The notes under the pieces are model-generated. The model had not been told where the DNA came from and did no database searches. It saw only the letters and a program-made list of their open reading frames with translations. From contig NZ_CP043426.1 in assembly GCF_008245025.1 (NCBI RefSeq), forward strand, positions 868,001 through 932,000: a DNA stretch of 64,000 nt, in the 5' to 3' direction. The stretch comes from Campylobacter lari subsp. concheus (GTDB lineage: Bacteria > Campylobacterota > Campylobacteria > Campylobacterales > Campylobacteraceae). Positions 28,974 to 38,191 of the stretch are shown piece by piece (within the stretch, counting starts at the first letter, position 1; each line of letters begins with the position of its first letter). A program made the position numbers and the translations under genes.

Positions 28974-30262
28974 TTTTTACCCAGTTTTTTATAGTAAAAA
29001 TCTTCTATGATTTGCACTTTTGCTCTATTGATATGTAAAGAACCTTTTTCTACGTCTTTACATACGGTACTTCCTGCTGCGATGATTACCTCATCTTTTA
29101 TCTCAACCGGAGCAATAAATTGCGTATCTGAACCAACAAAAACATTTTTACCTATTTTGGTTTTATGTTTTTTAACCCCATCATAATTACAAGTGATAGT
29201 ACCACAACCGATATTAGTTCCCTCATCTATCTCACAATCCCCCAAATAACTCAAATGCCCTGCTTTAACTCCATTTAATAATGCATTTTTACATTCTACG
29301 AAATTTCCTATATGGGTATTTTTAAGCTGACATTTTGGACGCAAATGTGCTAAAGGTCCTACATCGCTATTTTCTACTATACTATCTTCAATCACACTTG
29401 AACTTTTAATAATAGAATTAATGATTTTTGATTTTCCCTCTATACGCACATTTTCATACACTTCACACTCGCCTACAAACTCAACCTCATCTGAAATAAA
29501 AGTCGTTGCAGGCATGTGAAAAATCACTCCTTGCTTCATCCATTCTTTTTTAATTGCTTCTTGCATAAGATCTTGAGCTAAGCAAAGCTCTATTTTATCA
29601 TTTACCCCCATAAAATCTTGCTCATTTACAAACACCGCATCGATTTCATAACCCTTTTCTTTTGCCAAATAAACTGCATCGGTTAAATAATATTCTTTGG
29701 CTTTATTATCATTTTTTATCAAAGGTAATACCTCTTTTAAAATTTGTGCTTTTATAGCATAAACACCACTATTGCAAATGTTTATAGCAAGTTCTTCTTT
29801 GTTTGCATCTTTTGTTTCTACTATTTTTTGAATTTTATTTTCTTTTAATACTATTCTTCCATAGCTTTTTGGATCTTTTGCCTCAAAAACCGCCACATTA
29901 AAATCACTTTCATTTAAAGCTATTTTTTCTAAATCCTCTGCCTTAATTAAAGGCATATCACCACATAAAATCAATACTTTTTCATGCTTACCTTCATAAC
30001 CCCTTAAAGCTCCTGCAGTACCTGGAAAATTTTGCAAATCTTGCTCTAAAAAGCGTGTATTTGGAAAATGCTCTAAAACAACTTGTTCAACCTTTTCTTT
30101 TTGATGAGAAAGCACCACACATACATCATCACTAATTTTATATGCTTGTTTTAAAATATGTAAAATCATTGCTTTTGAGCAAATTTTTTGAAGTACTTTT
30201 GGATTTTGCGATTTCATACGCGTACCAAGTCCAGCAGCTAAAATAAGCACAGAAATTTTCAT
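28970..30262 (-). CDS. glmU: Bifunctional GlmU, N-acetylglucosamine-1-phosphate uridyltransferase/acetyltransferase
   Basis: GlmU makes UDP-N-acetylglucosamine for peptidoglycan, lipooligosaccharide and glycoprotein glycans. The N-terminal pyrophosphorylase has LAAGLGTRMKS at residues 8-18. The C-terminal left-handed beta helix (about 245-410) shows hexapeptide repeats and GHLSYLGDCEIDEGTNIGCG. At 430 residues it is shorter than the roughly 456 of E. coli, as in relatives. It heads a seven-gene operon running to truA. Confidence 0.96.
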   Translation of the reverse strand: MKISVLILAAGLGTRMKSQNPKVLQKICSKAMILHILKQAYKISDDVCVVLSHQKEKVEQVVLEHFPNTRFLEQDLQNFPGTAGALRGYEGKHEKVLILCGDMPLIKAEDLEKIALNESDFNVAVFEAKDPKSYGRIVLKENKIQKIVETKDANKEELAINICNSGVYAIKAQILKEVLPLIKNDNKAKEYYLTDAVYLAKEKGYEIDAVFVNEQDFMGVNDKIELCLAQDLMQEAIKKEWMKQGVIFHMPATTFISDEVEFVGECEVYENVRIEGKSKIINSIIKSSSVIEDSIVENSDVGPLAHLRPKCQLKNTHIGNFVECKNALLNGVKAGHLSYLGDCEIDEGTNIGCGTITCNYDGVKKHKTKIGKNVFVGSDTQFIAPVEIKDEVIIAAGSTVCKDVEKGSLHINRAKVQIIEDFYYKKLGKK

Positions 30263-30372
30263 GAAACACCTTTATAAAAAATTATTGCTTATTTTAACAA
30301 GCTAAAGTAAAAAATTCTTACTGATTATTGCTTATTTTTGTAGATTCTCATTTACTTTAAACTTAAATTTAT

Positions 30373-30380
30373 GGGGGGGG
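30373..30380 (+). repeat. Homopolymeric G tract (G8) in the autotransporter promoter
   Basis: Eight consecutive G residues directly abut the -10 hexamer. Campylobacter genomes are known for phase-variable G tracts of about 8 or more that change length during replication. This one is intergenic, so a change would alter promoter spacing rather than reading frame. Confidence 0.9.
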
Positions 30381-30386
30381 TATAAT
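30381..30386 (+). promoter_or_regulatory. -10 box of the autotransporter gene
   Basis: TATAAT follows the G tract without a gap. Expected start is near 30393, giving a leader of about 29 bases with AAAGGAG before the ATG. A TTTACT hexamer at 30351-30356 is the best -35-like match, but its spacer is 24 bases with G8. The usual Campylobacter promoter has no conserved -35. Confidence 0.65.
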
Positions 30387-30421
30387 GCTTTTTTTCAATT
30401 TAAAATTAAAGGAGTAATCAA

Positions 30422-32776
30422 ATGAAACTTTCTTATCATACAAGTAAAGTTTTAATGGGAGTTAGCATTAGTGCTTTATTAAGTAGTGCCACCTTAGCAC
30501 AAGAAATAAATCATGGAAATTTTTCTGATTTTTTTAATTATAAAGATGGAATTTGGAGTTTAGATTCTAAAGAAAATATAGAATTAAAAATAAGTCCGAG
30601 TATGCTCCAACTATATCCTATCCAAGAAGGTATAAATGGGGCTGGAAAGACAATAAAAGAAATTAATATCAAAACAAGTGATATTTTAGCCATAGGATCT
30701 GATTCAGATTGGGTGGATCTAGGTGAAACTTCAACTAATGAAGCACGATATGATTTATATAGTGTTAATTTAGAAGCAAAAGAAGTTATTTTAAATAAAG
30801 ATCAAACTTCTTTAAAAGCAAATAAGGCTTTCAATATAAAAGGAAATCTTACACTTAATGGTAGCTCGCCTATAACAAATGATAATATAAGCAACGAAGA
30901 ACTTGATAGACCTAGTCTAGATGTATGGAATGGATATGGCGAAAAAGATGGCTATATGAACATACAAGGAAATTTAAATATAAATAATTCTTTTATCGGT
31001 ATACATGATGCAAATAAAAAAGGTGGCTTAATCTCTGTAGATGGAGATGTAAATATAAAAGATTCAGCTATAGGCATAAGCACAAATAGTGTTTCAAATT
31101 TAGGTATAAAAAACTATGTAGCTATAAAAACAACAGGTAGTTTTAACCAAGATATAGATAAAAACATAATAACAGCACTATATACTAAAGATATAACGAG
31201 CATGCTTGAAACAAGCAATTTACTACCAAAAAATATATTTTTTGAAGATACTGATTTGGCTCAATTTACAGATTATAAACTTAGTGTTTCTAATGATGGT
31301 AAAAGTCTTTTAATTAGCGGTGGTGCTAATGAAAATGTAAGAGATTTATCAATGATATTAAAATCTGAAATTGATATTAGAAAAGAAGCTTTAGATAGCT
31401 TTAATAATATAAAAGAAGATATTAAAAGAAATGAAAATTTAGAAAATTCTGGATTTGGAACCTACCAAAAACCAGGATATATTGGCGATGATGCTATGCT
31501 TGAAGCCATAGCACAGGCAGAAAAAGAACTGCAAGAACAAATTAAAAAATTAGAACAACAAATCCAAGATATACAAGATAATGGTGGAAAATTTGATGGT
31601 GGTGATTTAGTTGAAAACATGAAAGATGTTAGCTTAGAAAATAAAAATTTAGCTGTAAATATGATAAATAGTATTTTAGATTCTAAACTTAGCAATGATG
31701 CTATCGCAGCACTCACTCTAGATACCACAGGAAAAAATCTAAACACACTTACCACAAATACAAAAGCAAGTGCAAAAGCTATAGTAAATAATGCTCAAAA
31801 TTCTTCTGTTAATTCATCTATAGGTGTAGCAAATGACCTAGCCATTGGAACAAGAATAGCAAAACTTTCAAATCCTTATCAAGATAAAGCTTTAGTAGAA
31901 AAATTTGCTACAACCCATATAGCAGCACTAGCAAGTGATGTTTATAATTATTATGGAAATTCTTCATTTAATAATAGCTTTTGGGGTAATGTTTTTGGTG
32001 GTGCAAATATCATAGATGGAGATAGTGGCGCTTTATATGGATTTACACTAGGTGCTGATAGAAAAATCAATGATAATGCTTTGCTTGGTTTTTACTTTAC
32101 TTATGCTGATTCAACTATTAAAGATGGTGTTATGGAACAAAAATCAGATAACTATCAATTTGGTATTTATTCTTTAATTAATCCAAACGATCAATGGGAA
32201 ATCAATCTAAGAGCTTACGGGCAAATTTCTCCAACAGATCAAAGCGTAATGATGTTAAGTGATTTTAGTAATGCTAATTTTGATAGCAAATTCTTTGGTT
32301 TAAGCGCTAATGCCGGTAGAATTTTTAATCCAAATTCATCATCATTATTCATCAAGCCTTTTGCTGGTATAAATTACTACTATGCACACACTCCAAGTTA
32401 TAAAGAAAGCAGTATGTTTGCAAAAGATGTTCAAAGTATGACAAATAATTCCATATCTTTAGAACTTGGTGCTGAATTTAGAAAATATATGAGCGAAGCA
32501 TCATATTTATTTATCACTCCAAAAATAGAACAATATGTAATGAATGATGGAGATGATTTTGTAGCTGGATTTATTGGCTCAGGTTCTAATTTTATCATCA
32601 AAGGTAATGATAAGAAAAAAACTTATGGACAAATCATTATAGGTGGTAATGTTGATATTAGTGAGCAATTTAGCTTAAATGCAGGTATTGGAGCTAAACA
32701 AATACTAGCTGGTAAAACAGATGGTAAAAATGAAACTTATGTAAGCGGACAAGTAGGTTTTAAATACAAATTCTAA
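30422..32776 (+). CDS. Type V autotransporter with short passenger domain
   Basis: This 784-residue surface protein starts with a signal peptide ending near ATLAQ (about residue 27). The passenger (about 28-480) has beta-helix-like stretches such as KGNLTLNGSS and QGNLNINNS and a coiled-coil segment (about 360-388). A helical linker leads into the C-terminal autotransporter barrel (about 515-784). The barrel starts near FWGNVFGG and ends in aromatic VGFKYKF, the Bam recognition end. No protease triad or known adhesion motif is seen, so an adhesin-like role is a guess. It sits between glmU and fliP, with its own promoter and terminator. Confidence 0.87.
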   Translation: MKLSYHTSKVLMGVSISALLSSATLAQEINHGNFSDFFNYKDGIWSLDSKENIELKISPSMLQLYPIQEGINGAGKTIKEINIKTSDILAIGSDSDWVDLGETSTNEARYDLYSVNLEAKEVILNKDQTSLKANKAFNIKGNLTLNGSSPITNDNISNEELDRPSLDVWNGYGEKDGYMNIQGNLNINNSFIGIHDANKKGGLISVDGDVNIKDSAIGISTNSVSNLGIKNYVAIKTTGSFNQDIDKNIITALYTKDITSMLETSNLLPKNIFFEDTDLAQFTDYKLSVSNDGKSLLISGGANENVRDLSMILKSEIDIRKEALDSFNNIKEDIKRNENLENSGFGTYQKPGYIGDDAMLEAIAQAEKELQEQIKKLEQQIQDIQDNGGKFDGGDLVENMKDVSLENKNLAVNMINSILDSKLSNDAIAALTLDTTGKNLNTLTTNTKASAKAIVNNAQNSSVNSSIGVANDLAIGTRIAKLSNPYQDKALVEKFATTHIAALASDVYNYYGNSSFNNSFWGNVFGGANIIDGDSGALYGFTLGADRKINDNALLGFYFTYADSTIKDGVMEQKSDNYQFGIYSLINPNDQWEINLRAYGQISPTDQSVMMLSDFSNANFDSKFFGLSANAGRIFNPNSSSLFIKPFAGINYYYAHTPSYKESSMFAKDVQSMTNNSISLELGAEFRKYMSEASYLFITPKIEQYVMNDGDDFVAGFIGSGSNFIIKGNDKKKTYGQIIIGGNVDISEQFSLNAGIGAKQILAGKTDGKNETYVSGQVGFKYKF

Positions 32777-32798
32777 AAAATATTTTTAAAAAATTCCT

Positions 32799-32827
32799 AA
32801 ATGCTAGAGTTTTTCACTCTAGCATTT
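32799..32827 (+). terminator. Intrinsic terminator after the autotransporter gene
   Basis: Arms of 12 bases (32799-32810 and 32816-32827) pair perfectly around the loop TTTTC and end in a short T run. It isolates the phase-variable-looking autotransporter from fliP. Confidence 0.85.
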
Positions 32828-32916
32828 TAAAATAGCAATTAATCCTACAAATTATATTATATTTTTAAGAGTAAAATTGCTAAAATAATGCTTTTAATTT
32901 TAATCAAGGAAATATT

Positions 32917-33652
32917 TTGAGGGTTTTACTAGCTTTATTTTTATCAAGCTTGGCTCTTTTAGGCGCTGAAGCAACCATACCAACTGTAAATTTAAGCCTT
33001 AGTGCTCCAAATAGTCCACAACAACTCGTAACAACCCTAAATATAGTCATAGTTCTAACCATACTAGCTCTTGCACCTACTATTGTTTTTGTAATGACTT
33101 CATTCTTAAGACTTGTAGTAGTATTTTCTTTTTTAAGAACAGCTCTTGGCACTCAAACTATGCCACCAAATACTATTTTGGTTACTTTAGCTTTGATTTT
33201 AACTTTTTTCATTATGGAACCTGTAGCTACAAAATCATACAATGAAGGTATAAAACCCTACATTGCCGAACAAATAGGCTATGAAGAAGCTTTTACTAAA
33301 GGTGTTAAGCCTTTTAAAGATTTTATGCTAAAAAACACTAGAGAAAAAGACTTAGCGCTTTTTTATAGGATTAGAAATTTAGAAAATCCAAAAACCATAG
33401 ATGATGTGCCTTTTAACAGTTTTAGTGCCAGCCTTTATGATAAGTGAGCTTAAAACTGCTTTTGAAATAGGCTTTTTACTTTTCTTGCCATTTTTGGTTA
33501 TTGATATGGTAGTAAGCTCGGTATTAATGGCTATGGGTATGATGATGCTACCTCCTGTTATGATTTCTATGCCTTTTAAACTTTTGATATTTGTACTTGT
33601 AGATGGATGGAATTTACTCATACAAAATTTAGTCAAAAGCTTTTTAACTTAG
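32917..33652 (+). pseudogene. fliP: Flagellar export protein FliP, interrupted by a +1 frameshift
   Basis: FliP is a core membrane component of the flagellar type III export gate. The first frame, from TTG with AAGGA upstream, encodes a signal-like helix and the FliP blocks SFLRLVVVFSFLRTALG and PPNTILVTLALILTFFIM. After residue 165 it turns into unrelated sequence and stops at 33447. The next frame continues exactly at [20 protein letters not shown] up to 33652. Removing one T from TTTT at 33411-33414 restores one 244-residue protein, the usual FliP length. As written, the product lacks its C-terminal membrane part. A sequencing error cannot be excluded. Confidence 0.88.
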
Positions 33653-33661
33653 TAGAATAAA

Positions 33662-34573
33662 ATGTATATTTTTTCTTCTTTGTTTAGTATATTTTGTTTG
33701 CTTTTTGGCGGATACTTTGCTAAAAAAATCAAAATTTTAAGACAAAAACAAGCACGTGCTTTTTTAGATTTTGCCATTATTTTTGCCTTGCCTTGCTTGA
33801 TTTTTGAGCGTGCTTATCATTTAAATTTTGATTTTTCTTTAATTGTTATTATATTGCTTGGGTTGGGTTGTACTATTTTTTCAGCATTATGTTGTGTATT
33901 TTTAGCTCTTTGCTTTAAATTTAGCAAAAGTACTCTTGTAAGTATTTTTTTACTTTCTAGCTTTGGAAATACTTTATTTGTAGGTATACCTATTATTAGT
34001 GGAATTTATCAAGATCCTCATTTTTTGAGCGAAATCATCCTTTATGATGCACTTGCTACTTCTTTGCCTGTAGCTTTACTTGCTCCCTTTATCATATCTT
34101 TAGCTAGTGAGCAAAGGGTAAGCTTTTTACAAAATCTTAAAAAAGTTTTTACTTTTCCACCTTTTGTTGCTTTGATTTTAGGACTTTGTTTTAAACTTAC
34201 CACGCTTCCGGATTTTATCTTTGAACCTTTGCGTATGCTTGGAGCTAGTGCTACACCTATAGCACTTTTTGCCATAGGTTTAAATTTAGGTTTTTTAAGT
34301 ATAAAAACTTCTTACAAAGCAACTATAATAGTTATTTTTGGTAAAATGATACTCACACCTTTAATATTTTTAATATTTTTAAAGCTTTTAAATTTCAAAT
34401 TAAATCCTAGCTTGGTCATCGCCTTACTTGAATCAGCTATGCCCACTATGACAATGGTTGCAGCTATGATTATGAAAGCAAAGCTTGATACAAATTTAGC
34501 AGTTAGTTCTGTAGCCTTTGGTATAGTTTTTGCCTTTATTTCTTTACCTATTTGGGTATATTTTTTAAACTAA
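33662..34573 (+). CDS. AEC-family (auxin efflux carrier) transporter
   Basis: The 303-residue protein has about ten membrane helices and the AEC pattern: N-terminal FGGYFAKKIKILRQKQARAFLDF-like opening (seen around residues 12-38), ALPCLIFERA, and C-terminal ALLESAMPTMTMVAAM. Bacterial members move malate or other anions; the substrate is unknown. It starts nine bases after the fliP stop and is followed at eight bases by pabBC. Confidence 0.84.
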   Translation: MYIFSSLFSIFCLLFGGYFAKKIKILRQKQARAFLDFAIIFALPCLIFERAYHLNFDFSLIVIILLGLGCTIFSALCCVFLALCFKFSKSTLVSIFLLSSFGNTLFVGIPIISGIYQDPHFLSEIILYDALATSLPVALLAPFIISLASEQRVSFLQNLKKVFTFPPFVALILGLCFKLTTLPDFIFEPLRMLGASATPIALFAIGLNLGFLSIKTSYKATIIVIFGKMILTPLIFLIFLKLLNFKLNPSLVIALLESAMPTMTMVAAMIMKAKLDTNLAVSSVAFGIVFAFISLPIWVYFLN

Positions 34574-34581
34574 GGATATAA

Positions 34582-36330
34582 ATGGCATTTGCTATCTTTG
34601 GAAAATATCTTTATGATGATCTTTCCTTTACTCTTAAAGCCCACACTCAAAAAGAAAGTAAAAAAGCTTTTAAAATCATAGAAAAATATAAAAATCAATG
34701 TTATTTTTTAGGTTATATCCAATATGAATTTTATAAATATCTAGAAGATAAAAACTATAAAAGCAAAGAACCTTTTTTGTATTTTTTTGCTTTCAAAACA
34801 AGAAAAATCTTTACAAATGAAGAAAAAAATTTAGACTTTTATCCAAGTTTTTCATCTAATTTAAATCAAGAAAAGTATTATGAAAATTTTGACAAAGTTA
34901 AAGATGCTATAGCTAAAGGCCAAAGTTACCAAATCAATCTTACTCAAGAATTACATTTACAATCAAATCTTAGTTTATATGAGAGTTTTTTAAGCCTTTA
35001 TCCCAAGCAAAATACCCCTTATAAAGCTTATATGAAAAATGAATTTTTAGAACTAGCTTCATTTTCACCTGAGCTTTTTTTTAAAATCAAAAATAAAAAA
35101 ATCATCACAAAACCTATGAAAGGTACAATCAAACGCTCAAATAATCCAAAAGAAGATGAAAATCTAAAAAACTTTTTAAAATACGATGAAAAAACCATTA
35201 GTGAAAATGTAATGATAGTTGATTTATTGCGCAATGATATTTCAAAACTCATCAAAAAGCATTCTTTAAAATGCGAACTTTTTAAGGTTAAAACCTATCC
35301 TACTTTACACCAACTCATTTCAAAAATAAGCGGAAAATTAAAGCAAAAAAATGATTATTTTAAAATTTTCAAAGCCCTTTTTCCATGTGGATCTATCACA
35401 GGTGCACCCAAAATAGAAACCATTAAACTCATAGAAATTTTAGAGCAAAGAAAACGTGGAATTTATTGTGGAGCGATAGGTTTAATCCATAAAAACAAAG
35501 CAAAATTTAGCGTAGCCATACGCACTTTAGAGAAAAAAAATGATGATGATTTTTTAAGATATGGCGTGGGAAGTGGACTTGTGTGGGACTCGCAAAAGCA
35601 AGATGAATTTGAAGAATTAAAACTAAAAAGCAAAATTTTAGAACCTAACTTTTACTTGTTTGAAACGATGTATTATAAAAATCATTCTATCTTATTCTTC
35701 AAGGAACATTTGCAAAGGATTTTAAACTCAGCTAAATTTTTTGACTTTGATACTCAAAGATTAATACATGATTTTAAAAATATACTAGATAGCAAAGATA
35801 AAAAATTCCATTTTAAATCTTTACAAAATTTTAATAATTTTGTTTTCAATCATCATCATTTTTTTACAAAAAGTAATTTTACTCAAAAATGTTCAAAAGC
35901 TATTAAATTAAAACTTTTTAAAAACGGCCTTTATAAGTTTGATTTTAGCAATATACAAGAAAATTCAAGCAAAAAGCTACTCATAAGTAAAGACATTGTA
36001 AAAGTAAATCTTTTAACACACCATAAAACTTCTCTGCGTAGTTTATATGAAGCAAATTCTCATCTATGGAAAGAAAATATTTGCTATGATATAGTTTTTT
36101 TTGATGAGCAAGACATGCTTTGTGAGGGTTCAAGAACTAATATTATCATAAATTTAAACAACGAATATTTTACCCCTTATGCTAAAAACTGCCTCAATGG
36201 AATTTATAGACAAGCACTCTTAAAACACAAACTCATTAGGGAAAAAGATATTACTAAAGATGATCTTTTAAATGCTAAAGAAATTTATGCTACTAATTCT
36301 TTAAGAGGCTTAAAAAGGGTGTTTTTGTGA
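34582..36330 (+). CDS. Fused aminodeoxychorismate synthase component I / aminodeoxychorismate lyase (PabB-PabC)
   Basis: The N-terminal two thirds (about residues 1-350) is a chorismate-using PabB domain. It has KPMKGTIKRS, SENVMIVDLLRND and PCGSITGAPKIETIK. The C-terminal third (about 355-582) is a PLP-dependent PabC domain starting FETMYYKNHSILFFKEHLQR, with catalytic Lys in LTHHKTSLRSLY and the SRTNIIINL block. Together they turn chorismate into p-aminobenzoate for folate, with ammonia from the PabA protein encoded next. Stop and the next start overlap as GTGA. Confidence 0.92.
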   Translation: MAFAIFGKYLYDDLSFTLKAHTQKESKKAFKIIEKYKNQCYFLGYIQYEFYKYLEDKNYKSKEPFLYFFAFKTRKIFTNEEKNLDFYPSFSSNLNQEKYYENFDKVKDAIAKGQSYQINLTQELHLQSNLSLYESFLSLYPKQNTPYKAYMKNEFLELASFSPELFFKIKNKKIITKPMKGTIKRSNNPKEDENLKNFLKYDEKTISENVMIVDLLRNDISKLIKKHSLKCELFKVKTYPTLHQLISKISGKLKQKNDYFKIFKALFPCGSITGAPKIETIKLIEILEQRKRGIYCGAIGLIHKNKAKFSVAIRTLEKKNDDDFLRYGVGSGLVWDSQKQDEFEELKLKSKILEPNFYLFETMYYKNHSILFFKEHLQRILNSAKFFDFDTQRLIHDFKNILDSKDKKFHFKSLQNFNNFVFNHHHFFTKSNFTQKCSKAIKLKLFKNGLYKFDFSNIQENSSKKLLISKDIVKVNLLTHHKTSLRSLYEANSHLWKENICYDIVFFDEQDMLCEGSRTNIIINLNNEYFTPYAKNCLNGIYRQALLKHKLIREKDITKDDLLNAKEIYATNSLRGLKRVFL

Positions 36331-36890
36331 GAGTTTTGATTATAGATAATTATGATTCTTTTACCTACACCATAGCCTTTTATTTAAAAGAATTAAATAT
36401 TACTTATAAAATCATCAAAAACGATAAATTTAAAAATCCAAAAAAGCTTAGAAAATATGATTTTACCCATCTTTTAATCTCCCCTGGACCAAATTCTCCA
36501 AAAGAATCAAAGTTAAGCCTAAAAGCTATAAAATATTTTAAAAAAGATAAAAAAATATTTGGAATTTGTCTAGGACACCAATGTATAGCGCATATTTTTG
36601 GTGGTAAAATTTCTAAACTTCCAAACCCAACTCATGGTAAGGTAAAAACTATAAATTTTAAACCAAACCCTCTTTTTAAAAATCTTAAGCAAAATTTTAA
36701 AATTTGTTTATATCACTCTCTTTATGTTAATCATATAGGTAAAAAATGTGAAATTTTAGCCCATAGTGAAGATAATATCATCATGGCTTTAAAACATAAA
36801 AAATACGACATTTATGGAATCCAGTTTCACCCTGAAGCTATACTAAGTCAAAATGGCAAAAAGCTACTTAAAAATTTTCTTGCTTTATAA
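36327..36890 (+). CDS. pabA: Aminodeoxychorismate synthase glutamine amidotransferase component
   Basis: This class I amidotransferase of 187 residues delivers ammonia to PabB. The nucleophile Cys lies in FGICLGHQCIAH (near residue 82), and the His-Glu pair lies in IQFHPEAIL near the end. The oxyanion-loop region ISPGPNSPKES is also typical. It starts with GTG overlapping the pabBC stop. TrpG is the alternative, but the direct fusion partner upstream makes PabA far more likely. Confidence 0.9.
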   Translation: MRVLIIDNYDSFTYTIAFYLKELNITYKIIKNDKFKNPKKLRKYDFTHLLISPGPNSPKESKLSLKAIKYFKKDKKIFGICLGHQCIAHIFGGKISKLPNPTHGKVKTINFKPNPLFKNLKQNFKICLYHSLYVNHIGKKCEILAHSEDNIIMALKHKKYDIYGIQFHPEAILSQNGKKLLKNFLAL

Positions 36891-36934
36891 TTACTTTAAG
36901 TTATATTTTCTATAATAAAACAAAAAGTTTAAAA

Positions 36935-38191
36935 ATGAAAATTTTATATTTGCTTTTCTTGCCTTTATTTTTACCAGCTAACAATCTTAAAGAATTGATA
37001 GATTTAAGTTTAAACAATGAAAATTATTTACAAAAGCAACTCCAATTTTCAAAAAGTATCTTAGAACAAGAAAGCGTACAAAATGCTTATTTTCCAAGTT
37101 TACATTTAGGGGTTTCTTATCTTGGCTCAAACAAAGATCGCTTTATCATAGAACCTCAAGAAAGTTTAATGAGTACTCTTTCGCTTAAATTTTTACTTTT
37201 TGACGGAGGCAATAGAGAAGCAAAAATCGCTAGTATGCAAAGTCTAAAACAACTTGCTCATCTTGAAAAAGAAAACATGGCAAATTATATGGCGCTTAGC
37301 GCTAGTGTTTTGTATTTTAATTATCTTAGTTTAGAAAGCATTATAGCAAGTGATAAACAAAAAGAAATCGCTCTACAAAATCAACTCAAGCGCTTAGAAA
37401 ATTTTTACCAAGCTGGACTTGCTAGTCAAAGTGAGCTTGAGAGCATAAGAGCAAAATTTGAGTTAAGCTCTTATGAATTAGCTCAAAATGAATTAAAACT
37501 ATATGAATTAAAAAACGAAATTTATAATCTTAGCAAAACGCATTTTACGCCTTCTTTTCAAAATATTTTACAAGAACCAAGTGTAGAAAAAAACAAAAAC
37601 TATGAAATAGCCCTTATGCAAGAAAAATTAAATTTAGAAAATTTAAAAATAGACTCTGCTAGAGCTGAGTTGTTTCCAAAAATATTTTTACAAAATAGTT
37701 TTAGTTTTTATGATATGAACTATAATCCTAAATTACCACATGAGCTAAAATCAACAAGCGAAAGCTTTTTAAAAGAACATGGACAAAGCAATCGTTTTAT
37801 TTTGGCTTTTGAGTGGAAAATTTTTGATTTTGGTGCTAATCAAAAAGCCCTAGAAGCTCAAAAATATACAAGCAAAATCACTCAATTAGAGCTTGAAAAA
37901 ACCAAAAGAAAAGTAGATATAGAACTAGATAATCTTTTACAAGAAATTGAAATTTCTAAAGTTAAAATAAAAGCATTAAATGCAAGTTTCAAAGCAGCCA
38001 ATTTAGCTTTTGAATCCATTGAGAAAAAATACAGTGCAGGACTTTGCTCGTATGTAGAATACCTAAATGCATTAGAATTAAAATACAAAAGTCAAAGTCA
38101 GCTCGAACTGGCTAAAAATGAATATGAAATCACAAAAGCAAGGTATTATTTTACAGCTGGAATTGATATAAAAACAAAGGTTTTAGAATGA
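36935..38191 (+). CDS. cmeD: Outer-membrane efflux channel of the CmeDEF type
   Basis: This is a TolC-family protein of 418 residues. It has a signal peptide (about residues 1-16) and the long helical hairpins of the periplasmic tunnel, for example QAGLASQSELESIRAKFELSS in parts near 160 and the mirrored YSAGLCSYVEYLNALELKY near 370. It forms the outer channel for the adaptor and pump encoded next. Size and order match CmeD of C. jejuni (about 424 residues). The stop overlaps the cmeE start as ATGA. Confidence 0.85.
   Translation: MKILYLLFLPLFLPANNLKELIDLSLNNENYLQKQLQFSKSILEQESVQNAYFPSLHLGVSYLGSNKDRFIIEPQESLMSTLSLKFLLFDGGNREAKIASMQSLKQLAHLEKENMANYMALSASVLYFNYLSLESIIASDKQKEIALQNQLKRLENFYQAGLASQSELESIRAKFELSSYELAQNELKLYELKNEIYNLSKTHFTPSFQNILQEPSVEKNKNYEIALMQEKLNLENLKIDSARAELFPKIFLQNSFSFYDMNYNPKLPHELKSTSESFLKEHGQSNRFILAFEWKIFDFGANQKALEAQKYTSKITQLELEKTKRKVDIELDNLLQEIEISKVKIKALNASFKAANLAFESIEKKYSAGLCSYVEYLNALELKYKSQSQLELAKNEYEITKARYYFTAGIDIKTKVLE

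Noticed and set aside
33400..33450. Programmed ribosomal frameshift restoring FliP
   Set aside because: A +1 shift would be needed, but no classical +1 site (rare codon or stop at the shift point) is visible and the T run is only four long. A mutation or sequencing error is simpler.
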